Below are positions 1-5,727 of a DNA stretch of 27,327 nt, piece after piece. The translations under genes and the position numbers were made by a program. Within the stretch, counting starts at the first letter, position 1. Every line of letters starts with the position of its first letter. The stretch is from the IMG/VR virus record IMGVR_UViG_3300042484_000673, positions 1 through 27,327 of that record. One strand, written 5' to 3'. Under the pieces are notes generated by a model. That model searched no databases. It worked only from the letters and a program-made list of their open reading frames with translations, and was not told the origin of the DNA. The stretch is from a virus.

Positions 1-36
1 TTCATTGTAAACAAATGTTAAACTTCTGGTACCCAT
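1..36 (-). CDS. MGTRSLT-type phage protein, N-terminus only
   Basis: Only the first 12 codons lie in the window; the reading frame runs off the left edge. The ATG follows a GGAG ribosome site (GGAGTTTAATT-ATG) two bases after the stop of the upstream gene. The start MGTRSLTFVY matches, from memory, the N-terminus of a widespread small phage protein of unknown function. Identity rests on this short string only, and no catalytic role is known to me. Confidence 0.6.
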   Translation of the reverse strand, partial: MGTRSLTFVYNE

Positions 37-38
37 AA

Positions 39-230
39 TTAAACTCCACTCAAATTAGTTTTGTAACGCTCTTCATAAATTTTGATAATTGTATCGTCAG
101 TCAATTCACGCAAATTATCAGTCAGTAAATCTTTGGTAAGGTCAATCAATTCAGCTTTTTTAAGCTTTTTCATTTGAACCATACCATCAGTTACCAATTC
201 AGTAATCAATCTATCAATCATTCTACTCAT
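39..230 (-). CDS. Small helical hypothetical protein (63 aa)
   Basis: The ATG has a good ribosome site (GGAGATTAT-ATG). The protein is charged and predominantly helical, with repeated Lys/Glu/Asp and no Cys, signal peptide or membrane segment, so it is probably cytoplasmic. It follows a 182-nt gap and is the first gene of a short unit continuing into the partial gene at the window edge. I do not recognise the family. Confidence 0.7.
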   Translation of the reverse strand: MSRMIDRLITELVTDGMVQMKKLKKAELIDLTKDLLTDNLRELTDDTIIKIYEERYKTNLSGV

Positions 231-412
231 ATAATCTCCAAAAATAGGGTTTGGTTTACATTATCTCAGTTGAAACCAAAAAACTATCAGCTGCTGTTCG
301 TGCTTTTTAAGGTCTGCACATGATATTCCTCAATTAAGACCAAGTAATGTGATTTTCCCACACATCACCACGCATATCGGTTTAAACTAGTTACGCCGTA
401 TGCGATTTTCAA
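231..412. other. Intergenic region with inverted repeats, no gene seen
   Basis: No ORF with a ribosome site is visible here. Downstream of the gene ending at 413, the transcribed strand has an inverted repeat with 6-bp arms CGCATA (415-400 side) and TATGCG (376-371), extended by a CGG/CCG pairing. A second weak repeat (ATGTG/CACAT) follows. Neither has a clean U-run, so this is not a clear terminator. A GATAAT sequence precedes the next gene, but no convincing -35 accompanies it. Confidence 0.35.
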
Positions 413-727
413 TTAATGGCTACGATTATTAGCCCATCTAACACCACGCTCAAATGCCTCAAGCTCAATACGAATCTCATGAACTACACGAGCATCACGC
501 TGATACACATCAAAAGCTTTTGCATCACGCTTACGAGTAGAACTCGCACCACGATTACGAGGACCACGGAACATTACGAAATACTTGGTGAAATCAATAA
601 ACTGCTTGATTTGCTCGTAATTGTCAATTGGCACACCTTTGTAAACTGACCGAAAACCAATTGGTGAATGATGATTAGCAAATATAGATTGCATAATATC
701 TTCTTTCTGTTGATAATTCAATTTCAT
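413..727 (-). CDS. Hypothetical basic protein (104 aa)
   Basis: The start ATG overlaps the stop of the upstream gene by four bases (724-727) and has a GGAAATTGT leader. The protein has a hydrophobic centre (about residues 38-53) and an Arg-rich second half with a GPRNRG turn and the basic stretch STRKRDAK, which might bind nucleic acid. There is no signal peptide and no motif I can assign. It is the third gene of the unit expressed from the promoter at 1229-1256. Confidence 0.7.
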   Translation of the reverse strand: MKLNYQQKEDIMQSIFANHHSPIGFRSVYKGVPIDNYEQIKQFIDFTKYFVMFRGPRNRGASSTRKRDAKAFDVYQRDARVVHEIRIELEAFERGVRWANNRSH

Positions 728-915
728 ACAATTTCCTTTTCTACTGGTGCAAAGAACTCACGACCCATGGCCATGAATGTTCGAAATGCCAATGCCTCTT
801 GGTGATTCAAATCATCATAACACATCTGCATTTCTTCCAAGGTTTCCAATAGACCTTTGATACCCCATTGGTCTTGGTACCGCCTAATAATCAATACTGA
901 TTGCTCTATTTGCAT
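724..915 (-). CDS. Hypothetical protein (63 aa)
   Basis: The ATG is preceded by GGAGTAATT, one of three identical initiation cassettes in this region. The acidic, helix-forming protein contains a QDQWGIKG segment and ends EKEIV. No membrane segment or known motif is present. It lies between two genes with almost no spacing and is therefore probably co-transcribed with them. Function unknown. Confidence 0.7.
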   Translation of the reverse strand: MQIEQSVLIIRRYQDQWGIKGLLETLEEMQMCYDDLNHQEALAFRTFMAMGREFFAPVEKEIV

Positions 916-917
916 AA

Positions 918-1199
918 TTACTCCGATAAATTGATTACACGAAAATCAAATTCCATAAAACTGGTCTGGTGTGGCACAAACATAATCTTACCAACACGAT
1001 TCTTTTTATTAGGTTTGGTTTCAAACTTACGGAACTTATCAGCAGTCACCGTAATTTTGTAGCAGTTAAAACCAGGTTCATTACAATTTGCCTGCTCAAC
1101 CACACCTTCAATAAATGCATCATCACGACCTGCACATGGCTTAAAATCATATGCACGAATCATATCACCAACTTTTGCAATACCTTCAAATTTCAACAT
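918..1199 (-). CDS. Hypothetical protein, first gene after promoter (93 aa)
   Basis: The frame opens at a TTG at 1217, but the ATG at 1199 (MLKFEGIAKVGD) is preferred because AAAGG lies six bases before it. The sequence looks beta-rich (GKIMFVPHQTS, FDFRVINL) with three Cys. A start such as KVGDMIRAYDFKP resembles small barrel proteins that modify or bind other proteins, but that is only an impression. It is the first gene behind the promoter at 1229-1256. Confidence 0.7.
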   Translation of the reverse strand: MLKFEGIAKVGDMIRAYDFKPCAGRDDAFIEGVVEQANCNEPGFNCYKITVTADKFRKFETKPNKKNRVGKIMFVPHQTSFMEFDFRVINLSE

Positions 1200-1228
1200 A
1201 ATGTACCTTTCATTCAATTTATACTACC

Positions 1229-1256
1229 ATTATACACTTACCACAGGGGTTTTCAA
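1229..1256 (-). promoter_or_regulatory. Sigma70-like promoter with overlapping inverted repeat
   Basis: The minus strand reads TTGAAA (1256-1251), 16-bp spacer, TATAAT (1234-1229), followed by GG. The -35 lies in the loop of a perfect 7-bp inverted repeat, ACAGGGG (1243-1249) and CCCCTGT (1258-1264). A second repeat, GTTGTA-N4-TACAAC (1263-1278), ends six bases upstream of the -35. The arrangement suggests an operator-controlled early promoter for the genes at 1199 and leftwards. Confidence 0.75.
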
Positions 1257-1279
1257 GCCCCTGTTGTAAATATACAACA

Positions 1280-1411
1280 CTATTTGGTTTTCTTGATAGA
1301 ATAACCTTTTAATAAAACCCACTCAACATATGCTTCAACGATTGCCGGTGTATCTGGCGTTTCCTGCTGAAGTGCCTTTAATTCTTTGATTGTAAATTCC
1401 CATTTACTCAT
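1280..1411 (-). CDS. Hypothetical microprotein (43 aa)
   Basis: The ATG overlaps the upstream TGA as ATGA (1408-1411), indicating translational coupling. The protein begins MSKWEFTIKELKAL and ends with a basic KKTK tail; it is soluble and helix-forming. The stop TAG sits directly against the inverted repeat that precedes the next promoter. Function unknown. Confidence 0.6.
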   Translation of the reverse strand: MSKWEFTIKELKALQQETPDTPAIVEAYVEWVLLKGYSIKKTK

Positions 1412-1602
1412 GCGGTCTCCTTAAACCATTCATTCCAAAGGTCACGCTCATTCATCTCCTGCACCAATTCTTCATCGGTGTAGTTTTCGTAACCTTTAAA
1501 ACCTGACCTCAGTATTTCACTAATAATCCACGAATCAGATGATTGAAAAGTGTCAATATCATCATCAATCAGCATTTTAATCATTTCTTCACGCCTACTC
1601 AT
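1408..1602 (-). CDS. Acidic hypothetical protein (64 aa)
   Basis: The open frame is longer, but the ATG at 1602 (MSRREEMIKML) is chosen because AGGAG is seven bases upstream; a nearer ATG at 1608 would be too close to it. The N-terminus overlaps the end of the Api92-like gene by eight bases. It is rich in Asp/Glu, with DDDID near the start and an aromatic C-terminus (DLWNEWFKETA). No known motif. Confidence 0.7.
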   Translation of the reverse strand: MSRREEMIKMLIDDDIDTFQSSDSWIISEILRSGFKGYENYTDEELVQEMNERDLWNEWFKETA

Positions 1603-2125
1603 CAGCATTCTCCTCTTCCCATTCACGCATATTCTCCGTGATACCATACATTTCGTCCAATGGTTCAGGAAGATAATCTTCCGCTTCGTCAGCACTCATG
1701 CCAGAATAATCGTAACCTTCGTCAAAGCCTTCATACACACCACAGAAACCCATACCAGGTTCATTGTAGTAAGCCCTAACCTCAAAACCTAATTCTTCAA
1801 ATTTTGCATATGCTTCGATTGGAGGACCCCATGGTGAATCAAAGGCACCGACCAATACACCATGCTCATTGATTTCTACGCCATATGGTGAGATATCCCA
1901 CTTGGTACCCCAATTACTAATGCACCACGAGTACCAGTCAGAAGCACCGTATTTTGCTACCAATGCCTCATTGGTTTCGCTTGGTGATGTGGTGTCTTCC
2001 AACTCTTTTGGTAACGGAATAAACTCATTTAATAATGTGCCATCAGCAAATGCTTTGGCGGCACGCTCAACCATCGCTTTATCAGGATGGGACAACTCAA
2101 TATTATTATTACACCAGTTTGGCAT
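1595..2125 (-). CDS. Api92-like (DUF1281-type) phage protein
   Basis: The ATG at 2125 (MPNWCNNN) is chosen over a TTG at 2131; GGAG lies eight bases before it. MPNWC plus an Asn-rich start, a central WGTKWDISPYGVE and the later DSPWGPP motif are typical of the Api92-like ferredoxin-fold family found in phages and phage-like elements. The molecular function is not established to my knowledge. The C-terminal third is very acidic (EEENADE end). It belongs to the unit starting at the promoter at 2231-2259 and is preceded by a 27-residue membrane microprotein. Confidence 0.8.
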   Translation of the reverse strand: MPNWCNNNIELSHPDKAMVERAAKAFADGTLLNEFIPLPKELEDTTSPSETNEALVAKYGASDWYSWCISNWGTKWDISPYGVEINEHGVLVGAFDSPWGPPIEAYAKFEELGFEVRAYYNEPGMGFCGVYEGFDEGYDYSGMSADEAEDYLPEPLDEMYGITENMREWEEENADE

Positions 2126-2127
2126 AT

Positions 2128-2211
2128 TCAAAACTCCTTAATCACAAAATAAATTAACAAACCTGCTACTATCATATACAACAAAATACCAATGTTTATT
2201 GCTACTAACAT
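2128..2211 (-). CDS. Single-span membrane microprotein (27 aa)
   Basis: The ATG has a strong ribosome site (AAGGAGTAAAA-ATG) and is the first start codon after the promoter at 2231-2259. Nearly the whole protein is one hydrophobic helix (from MLVAINIGIL to LLIYFVI) ending KEF, so it should insert in the inner membrane. Its stop lies two bases before the ATG of the Api92-like gene. It is too short for standard ORF cut-offs. Role unknown. Confidence 0.6.
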   Translation of the reverse strand: MLVAINIGILLYMIVAGLLIYFVIKEF

Positions 2212-2230
2212 TTTTACTCCTTAAAAGACC

Positions 2231-2259
2231 ATTATACAGGAAACTGGTACAAAAGTCAA
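2231..2259 (-). promoter_or_regulatory. Sigma70-like promoter
   Basis: The minus strand reads TTGACT (2259-2254), 17-bp spacer, TATAAT (2236-2231) in the context CTGTATAATGGT. That context recurs at several promoters in this window. It drives the 27-residue microprotein, the Api92-like gene and following genes. Confidence 0.8.
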
Positions 2260-2269
2260 TACCCTGTAT

Positions 2270-2296
2270 AATAGTCGACCAAACCGGTCAACTATT
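2270..2296. terminator. 11-bp inverted repeat between gene end and promoter
   Basis: The arms AATAGTCGACC (2270-2280) and GGTCAACTATT (2286-2296) pair with a 5-nt loop; the single mismatch becomes a G-U pair in the minus-strand RNA. It lies between the stop of the gene at 2303 and the -35 at 2254-2259. There is no U-run after it, so it may be an operator or RNA-processing hairpin rather than an intrinsic terminator. Confidence 0.55.
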
Positions 2297-2302
2297 CAAA
2301 AC

Positions 2303-2599
2303 CTAATCACAAATACTTACCGAACAACCGAGGCGGAGTTGCCGTTTGACAATATCCACACCAAGTATCGTATCAGCATTTGACCACCGAAGCGCACCAT
2401 AACCACTTTGGTTGGTTCCAAGACGACCTGAATTCTTCCACGCCTCACAGATTGCCAAGGTGACCGCTGGTGTCAATTCACCATCATACTCAATATCCAC
2501 CGAATCTTGCCAAGTGTCTTGGTACGCCTCCATGCGGTGACTACCTTCAATCATTTTCCTAGTACCTACTAACAATTTACCACCAAAACGACCTGTCAT
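2303..2599 (-). CDS. Hypothetical protein (98 aa)
   Basis: The ATG is preceded by GGAGTAATT, identical to two other genes nearby. The start MTGRFGGKLLVGTRKM is basic. The middle (DIEYDGELTPAVTLAICEAWKN) looks helical, and the end carries two Cys. No signal peptide or membrane span is seen. It is the last gene of the unit before the inverted repeat at 2270-2296. Function unknown. Confidence 0.7.
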   Translation of the reverse strand: MTGRFGGKLLVGTRKMIEGSHRMEAYQDTWQDSVDIEYDGELTPAVTLAICEAWKNSGRLGTNQSGYGALRWSNADTILGVDIVKRQLRLGCSVSICD

Positions 2600-2601
2600 A
2601 A

Positions 2602-2787
2602 TTACTCCAATGTTAAATGCTCAATTTGCACATCCTCGGTTTCACCAAGGTTCTTGGTTGGTATCTGGTTCTGCACCATTTTCATGAATGCCTCCGCTTT
2701 CTCGTAATTCGTAAATGCTCTGAGATTCAACCATTCCCAACCAGAGAAATCTATCAACTGGCCAGATTTTACAATATACACATTCAT
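2602..2787 (-). CDS. Hypothetical protein (61 aa)
   Basis: The ATG at 2787 (MNVYIVKSG) is preferred to a TTG at 2793; AGGAG lies seven bases upstream, and the ATG overlaps the TGA of the 25-residue gene. The protein looks like a small alpha/beta domain with the segment NYEKAEAFMKMVQNQ, a pattern seen in many small phage proteins of unknown role, and an acidic tail. Confidence 0.7.
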   Translation of the reverse strand: MNVYIVKSGQLIDFSGWEWLNLRAFTNYEKAEAFMKMVQNQIPTKNLGETEDVQIEHLTLE

Positions 2788-2861
2788 AAACAAACTCCTA
2801 CTAATAATAACGATACACCAACACCAAACCGAATGAATATTTGTTTTTCAAAATAAGTCAT
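2784..2861 (-). CDS. Membrane microprotein (25 aa)
   Basis: The ATG at 2861 has the cassette GGAGTAATT-ATG. The product starts MTYFEKQIFIRF and then forms a hydrophobic helix (GVGVSLLLVGVCL). Its TGA overlaps the next ATG, so it could also serve to couple translation. It is too short to be sure it is functional, but the ribosome site and coupling support expression. Confidence 0.5.
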   Translation of the reverse strand: MTYFEKQIFIRFGVGVSLLLVGVCL

Positions 2862-2863
2862 AA

Positions 2864-3007
2864 TTACTCCGCAAAGTCCGTCCAATACTCTACTGCCTGC
2901 TCTGCCATGTCCAACGAGCAACCTAATGCTTGAGAGATTTGGTCGGCATTGTAACCACACTCCAATAATACCTGGACTTCATCCAGAAATGCTTTCATAC
3001 CGCTCAT
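2864..3007 (-). CDS. Small helical protein, possibly UBA/HTH-like (47 aa)
   Basis: A GGAGG site lies four bases before the ATG at 3007; a second in-frame ATG at 2998 is possible. The product has two or three short helices (FLDEVQVLLECGYNADQIS and ALGCSLDMAEQAVEYW), a spacing reminiscent of UBA-like or helix-turn-helix folds. This fold guess is by eye only. It lies two bases before the 25-residue gene. Function unknown. Confidence 0.55.
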   Translation of the reverse strand: MSGMKAFLDEVQVLLECGYNADQISQALGCSLDMAEQAVEYWTDFAE

Positions 3008-3075
3008 ACTGCCTCCATCTTAATAGTAAACGAATAATCTTACTAATAACCACTCATAGAATGGTTACTATAAAA

Positions 3076-3267
3076 TCACGGTGTAATAAATTCTTTGGTT
3101 AATACTGATACAATCTTTTCCAATGATACATGGCGCCTTCTTTCCAACTTTTTCTGTTGAAATAATACCACCGCTTTATCATAATTTGACATTGATTTAA
3201 TATCATTACAACCAAACTTAGGTTCATACCAACTAACCTCATACCTAACATTTTTAAATGTTTTCAT
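3076..3267 (-). CDS. Hypothetical basic protein (63 aa)
   Basis: The ATG at 3267 (MKTFKNVRYEVSWYE) is chosen because AGGAGG lies nine bases upstream; the longer frame would overlap the preceding gene. The second half is strongly basic (KKLERRRHVSLEKIV). There is no Cys cluster or membrane segment. It follows the DUF7227-like gene by one base and is probably co-expressed with it. Confidence 0.7.
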   Translation of the reverse strand: MKTFKNVRYEVSWYEPKFGCNDIKSMSNYDKAVVLFQQKKLERRRHVSLEKIVSVLTKEFITP

Positions 3268-3268
3268 A

Positions 3269-4045
3269 TTATGCTGCCTCCTGCATCTTAATAGTAAACT
3301 TATAGTCACCAACAGGATACTTCACGAAACCGCTGGTATCTTTCTTGGCCTTACCTTTGGCATATAGACCAACCACACAACCTTTTGGATCAAGAAAACG
3401 CAAATCGCTATCATCACCATTAAATACGGATAGATTATGGTTGAAGAATTTCTTAGGCATTGCAGTACCTTTCTTAATGCCAAACACCACAGCAATATTC
3501 AAACCTTCAGTAACCGCACGCTTACAATCTAAGTAATTACCATCTGCCATGCTAAAGGTCAAATGGTAATTGGATATACCAGTCACCTTACGACCAATGA
3601 CCTTGGTATAGTCATAGAATTGCACATCAGGGAATGCCGCAAATATGTTAGTGAAAACTTCACCACCACGCACCACCTCATACTTTTCCCATGATAAATC
3701 AGAGGTGCCATTCAAGCGAAATACAGGTACGAGACCTTTCTTAGCAGATTGCTTAATCGCCAATTCAATATCAGCAACTAACCACTCCATGAAATACTTC
3801 CGCTCTTCAAAGAAAAATGCCGTTTTACGCATCCGTGCTTCTTGAATAACATTGGTGGTCGTACCTTTCTTGAATAGACCACCACGACCTGCCGTATTCA
3901 AACAGGCGGATTTGCATCCGGCCGTTGCCTTTGGACAGGTATTATAACCAGAAAGGTCAGCAGGCGCAAGATGCAATATGTAAGTATTGTAACCTTGTGC
4001 CAAACCTTTCAGTATCTTAGGATTGCCAGTAGATAATAATTTCAT
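3269..4045 (-). CDS. DUF7227-like conserved phage protein with Cys motif
   Basis: The product is 258 residues from the ATG at 4045 (MKLLSTGNPKIL). Near the N-terminus it carries HLAPADLSGYNTCP followed by CKSACLNTAGRGG, a three-to-four-cysteine cluster. Further on are RLNGTSDLSWEKY and FPDVQFYDYTKV, all hallmarks of a phage family I recall as DUF7227. The biochemical activity is unknown to me; the Cys cluster suggests a metal or cofactor site. It is the first gene behind the promoter at 4076-4103. The family label is from memory and unverified. Confidence 0.75.
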   Translation of the reverse strand: MKLLSTGNPKILKGLAQGYNTYILHLAPADLSGYNTCPKATAGCKSACLNTAGRGGLFKKGTTTNVIQEARMRKTAFFFEERKYFMEWLVADIELAIKQSAKKGLVPVFRLNGTSDLSWEKYEVVRGGEVFTNIFAAFPDVQFYDYTKVIGRKVTGISNYHLTFSMADGNYLDCKRAVTEGLNIAVVFGIKKGTAMPKKFFNHNLSVFNGDDSDLRFLDPKGCVVGLYAKGKAKKDTSGFVKYPVGDYKFTIKMQEAA

Positions 4046-4075
4046 AATAATAATTTCCAATTCATTAAAAATACC

Positions 4076-4103
4076 ATTATACCAGAATGGCGGTAAAAGT
4101 CAA
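4076..4103 (-). promoter_or_regulatory. Sigma70-like promoter
   Basis: The minus strand reads TTGACT (4103-4098), 16-bp spacer, TATAAT (4081-4076) followed by GGT. It is placed about 30 bp upstream of the DUF7227-like start codon. An imperfect GTNG-N8-CAAC element (4122-4137) lies upstream, with CAAC on the transcribed strand. Confidence 0.78.
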
Positions 4104-4140
4104 GACAAATCCGCAACCTGTTGTATAAAAGCGACACTTG

Positions 4141-4380
4141 TTATTCCTCAATAAAATCCAAGGTTTTCACCCATTGTATTGATACCTCACGGAAAGAATA
4201 CCACCTTGCTGAACGATTACGATATGGAGAAGATATAGGATAACTCACCAATATTTGTTGGTCAGCATAATCTATACGATCCAATGATAAAAACACTGGT
4301 TCGGTTGTATGCTTTATCAACATCTTAACCACTCGCATTTTTTTCATTTTGTTTCTTACTAATAATTTAGCATTTTCCAT
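4141..4380 (-). CDS. Basic hypothetical protein, start uncertain (79 aa)
   Basis: The open frame runs back to a GTG at 4455 without a convincing ribosome site. The ATG at 4380 (MENAKLLVRNK) and one at 4347 (MKKMRVVKML) are both possible. From 4347 on the sequence looks like a compact beta-rich, basic domain (VSYPISSPYRNRSARWYSFRE). Upstream of 4380 the DNA contains a repeated CCCACTTT. Function unknown. Confidence 0.5.
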   Translation of the reverse strand: MENAKLLVRNKMKKMRVVKMLIKHTTEPVFLSLDRIDYADQQILVSYPISSPYRNRSARWYSFREVSIQWVKTLDFIEE

Positions 4381-4552
4381 AATAATACCATATAAAGTGG
4401 GATAAAGTGTGAAAAAGTGGGATTGTCGTGGATTCAGTCGCTGGATATATGTCACCTGCGGCTCTTAGTTTGTTTCCACGATTCTCCTACTCTTTCCTAC
4501 CATTTCCTGAGTATCCTAGAGACCACCTAAGATATTCAGAGAATAATAGAGC

Positions 4553-4762
4553 TTATTCACAGCTTTGTAAATCAGTATAAATTACCTGTCCGCCACTACG
4601 CTTCACTAAGGCTATTTCATTACACCTACGGGACTCCAGCTGATACCATGAGGGTTTCTCTACTGTAATATGAACCTCTACGGTTAGACCTAAGTCTGCT
4701 TGAAGCATGGCTAGCAGTGTTTTTTTATCTGCTAATGGTAAAGCTTTAATATTATCAAGCAT
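4553..4762 (-). CDS. Hypothetical protein (69 aa)
   Basis: The ATG at 4762 has AGGAAT seven bases upstream and overlaps the preceding gene by eight bases. The N-terminal half is a Leu-rich helix (MLDNIKALPLADKKTLLAML) and the second half appears beta-stranded (VEVHITVEKPSW). A 172-nt gap with no clear gene or terminator separates it from the next chosen start. No family recognised. Confidence 0.65.
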   Translation of the reverse strand: MLDNIKALPLADKKTLLAMLQADLGLTVEVHITVEKPSWYQLESRRCNEIALVKRSGGQVIYTDLQSCE

Positions 4763-4958
4763 AGAATGAATTCCTAAAGTATTTGGTGGATTTTTGAGCT
4801 TTACTAATCAAATCCGACCAGTCACCAGAAGCAGCTGCTTTTTGTATATCCTTATTGACCCACTTGGTAAAGCCCTTACTGGTACTGGCATTCATAGCCC
4901 GCTCAGAATTTGCTGTTACCATACGGCTCAAAAATGGATCCGTGGTTAATTTTCTCAT
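4755..4958 (-). CDS. Hypothetical basic protein (67 aa)
   Basis: The ATG has a GGAGATAGTCT leader. The product is soluble, basic and Ser/Lys-rich, with ASTSKGFTKWVNKDIQKAA and KAQKSTKYFRN. It follows a hairpin-bearing spacer after the gene at 5020 and overlaps the next gene by eight bases. Function unknown. Confidence 0.65.
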   Translation of the reverse strand: MRKLTTDPFLSRMVTANSERAMNASTSKGFTKWVNKDIQKAAASGDWSDLISKAQKSTKYFRNSFYA

Positions 4959-4984
4959 AGACTATCTCCTAATAAATTTACCAA

Positions 4985-5005
4985 TGGTACCTCATTGAAG
5001 TACCA
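4985..5005. repeat. Short inverted repeat in intergenic spacer
   Basis: TGGTAC (4985-4990) and GTACCA (5000-5005) form a perfect 6-bp stem with a 9-nt loop between the genes at 5020 and 4958. No U-run follows, so an intercistronic mRNA-processing or stability hairpin is as likely as a terminator. Confidence 0.4.
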
Positions 5006-5019
5006 CTATAAATTCACTA

Positions 5020-5295
5020 TTAAGCGAATTTGGTGACGGCTGGCTTGGAAGGCTTTTTGTTGGCCTTGATAGCTTTGGCACCGACTGGATTACGCATTGC
5101 TTCGAGCTTTGCTTCGAGAGCGGCGATGCGTTCCGCTTTCTTTTGCGCACGAAGCAGAGCTGAATTCTGCTTGCGTTGGAAGTTAGCATCACGGTTAGCA
5201 GCAATATGCTCCTTAATCATAAATTTAATAGATTTGACTAAATTGCGCTTTTCTGCAACGGTTAAATTCTGGATGGTGTCAATATATGAAAACAT
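5020..5295 (-). CDS. Basic coiled-coil protein (91 aa)
   Basis: The start MFSYIDTIQNLTVAEKRNL lies just behind the promoter at 5329-5356. The middle (about residues 36-67) is an Arg/Lys/Ala/Glu coiled coil (QRKQNSALLRAQKKAERIAA), and the C-terminus is Lys/Pro/Ala-rich, as in histone H1-type tails. This suggests a nucleic-acid-binding protein acting on host or phage DNA, but no family is recognised. Being first behind a strong promoter fits an early gene. Confidence 0.7.
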   Translation of the reverse strand: MFSYIDTIQNLTVAEKRNLVKSIKFMIKEHIAANRDANFQRKQNSALLRAQKKAERIAALEAKLEAMRNPVGAKAIKANKKPSKPAVTKFA

Positions 5296-5328
5296 GGTAA
5301 TTCCTTTCTTTTCTGAGTTAATGAAACC

Positions 5329-5356
5329 ATTATACAGGTTTGTGCGGTATTGTCAA
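5329..5356 (-). promoter_or_regulatory. Sigma70-like promoter
   Basis: The minus strand reads TTGACA (5356-5351), 16-bp spacer, TATAAT (5334-5329) in the CTGTATAATGGT context. It is the nearest signal to the gene at 5295 and lies at the left border of the GC-rich block. Confidence 0.82.
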
Positions 5357-5665
5357 ATGGTATTTTTGCGTGCCGTAAGCGGTTGATCCGGTTGTGGATA
5401 ATACTTGACCGGACAGCTGGACTATTGGTCGGGGTTCACGAGGACGCTCGAAAACGCTTAGAGGTGGTAAGGCTCGGAGGGCTTCGGAGTGGCTCTGGGA
5501 GCCGTGTGGGGATTGGGTGGGATACTGGAGAGGCGTGGCGCCGGAGCCGTATGGGTACTGCTTCGGAGTGCTTCGGGACTGCTGTACAGCACTTGCCTGG
5601 TCACGCTTGGAGGGCAGCTATGATTCTGACTATATGGTGCAAGGGTGGGAGGGATGGAGTAAAGT
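5357..5665. other. GC-rich, G-skewed non-coding block with repeats and hairpins
   Basis: This stretch is about 59% GC at 5401-5640, against surrounding AT-rich DNA. In 5461-5580 the plus strand has about 57 G to 21 C. It holds direct repeats GCTTCGGAGTG (5481, 5560) and GGAGCCGT(G/A)TGGG (5498, 5543). Hairpins occur at 5491-5503, 5541-5566 and 5567-5593, with a 12-bp palindrome at 5580-5591. G-runs with quadruplex spacing lie at 5497-5521 and 5643-5657. Its open frames look non-coding. It lies between a terminator-like hairpin and a promoter. Origin, structured RNA or acquired DNA are all possible. Confidence 0.6.
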
Positions 5666-5678
5666 GATAAGCTAAAAA

Positions 5679-5727
5679 AGCTCCACCAGGTCAAACTCTT
5701 TTTTTCAATTTTTTATTTTCTGGAGCT
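5679..5727 (-). terminator. Terminator-like hairpin after the gene at 5713
   Basis: On the minus strand, AGCTCCA (5727-5721) pairs with TGGAGCT (5685-5679), followed immediately by six T. The loop of about 35 nt is long and includes the stop codon of the upstream gene. The stem plus U-run fits a weak intrinsic terminator that would keep transcription out of the GC-rich block. Confidence 0.5.

Noticed and set aside
2244-2272. Possible plus-strand promoter (TATAAT at 2267)
   Set aside because: No acceptable -35 at 16-18 bp, and no plus-strand gene lies downstream.
4992-5204. Second minus-strand frame inside the gene at 5020
   Set aside because: The frame at 5020-5295 has the promoter and a coherent coiled-coil product; the other has neither.
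5350-5667. Plus-strand open frame of 105 codons over the GC-rich island
   Set aside because: It starts with TTG inside a promoter, has no ribosome site and gives an Arg/Gly/Trp-rich sequence typical of chance translation of GC-rich DNA.
5458-5694. Minus-strand open frame of 78 codons over the same island
   Set aside because: Pro/Ser-rich low-complexity sequence, no ribosome site, and it runs into the terminator-like hairpin; it looks like a by-product of base skew.
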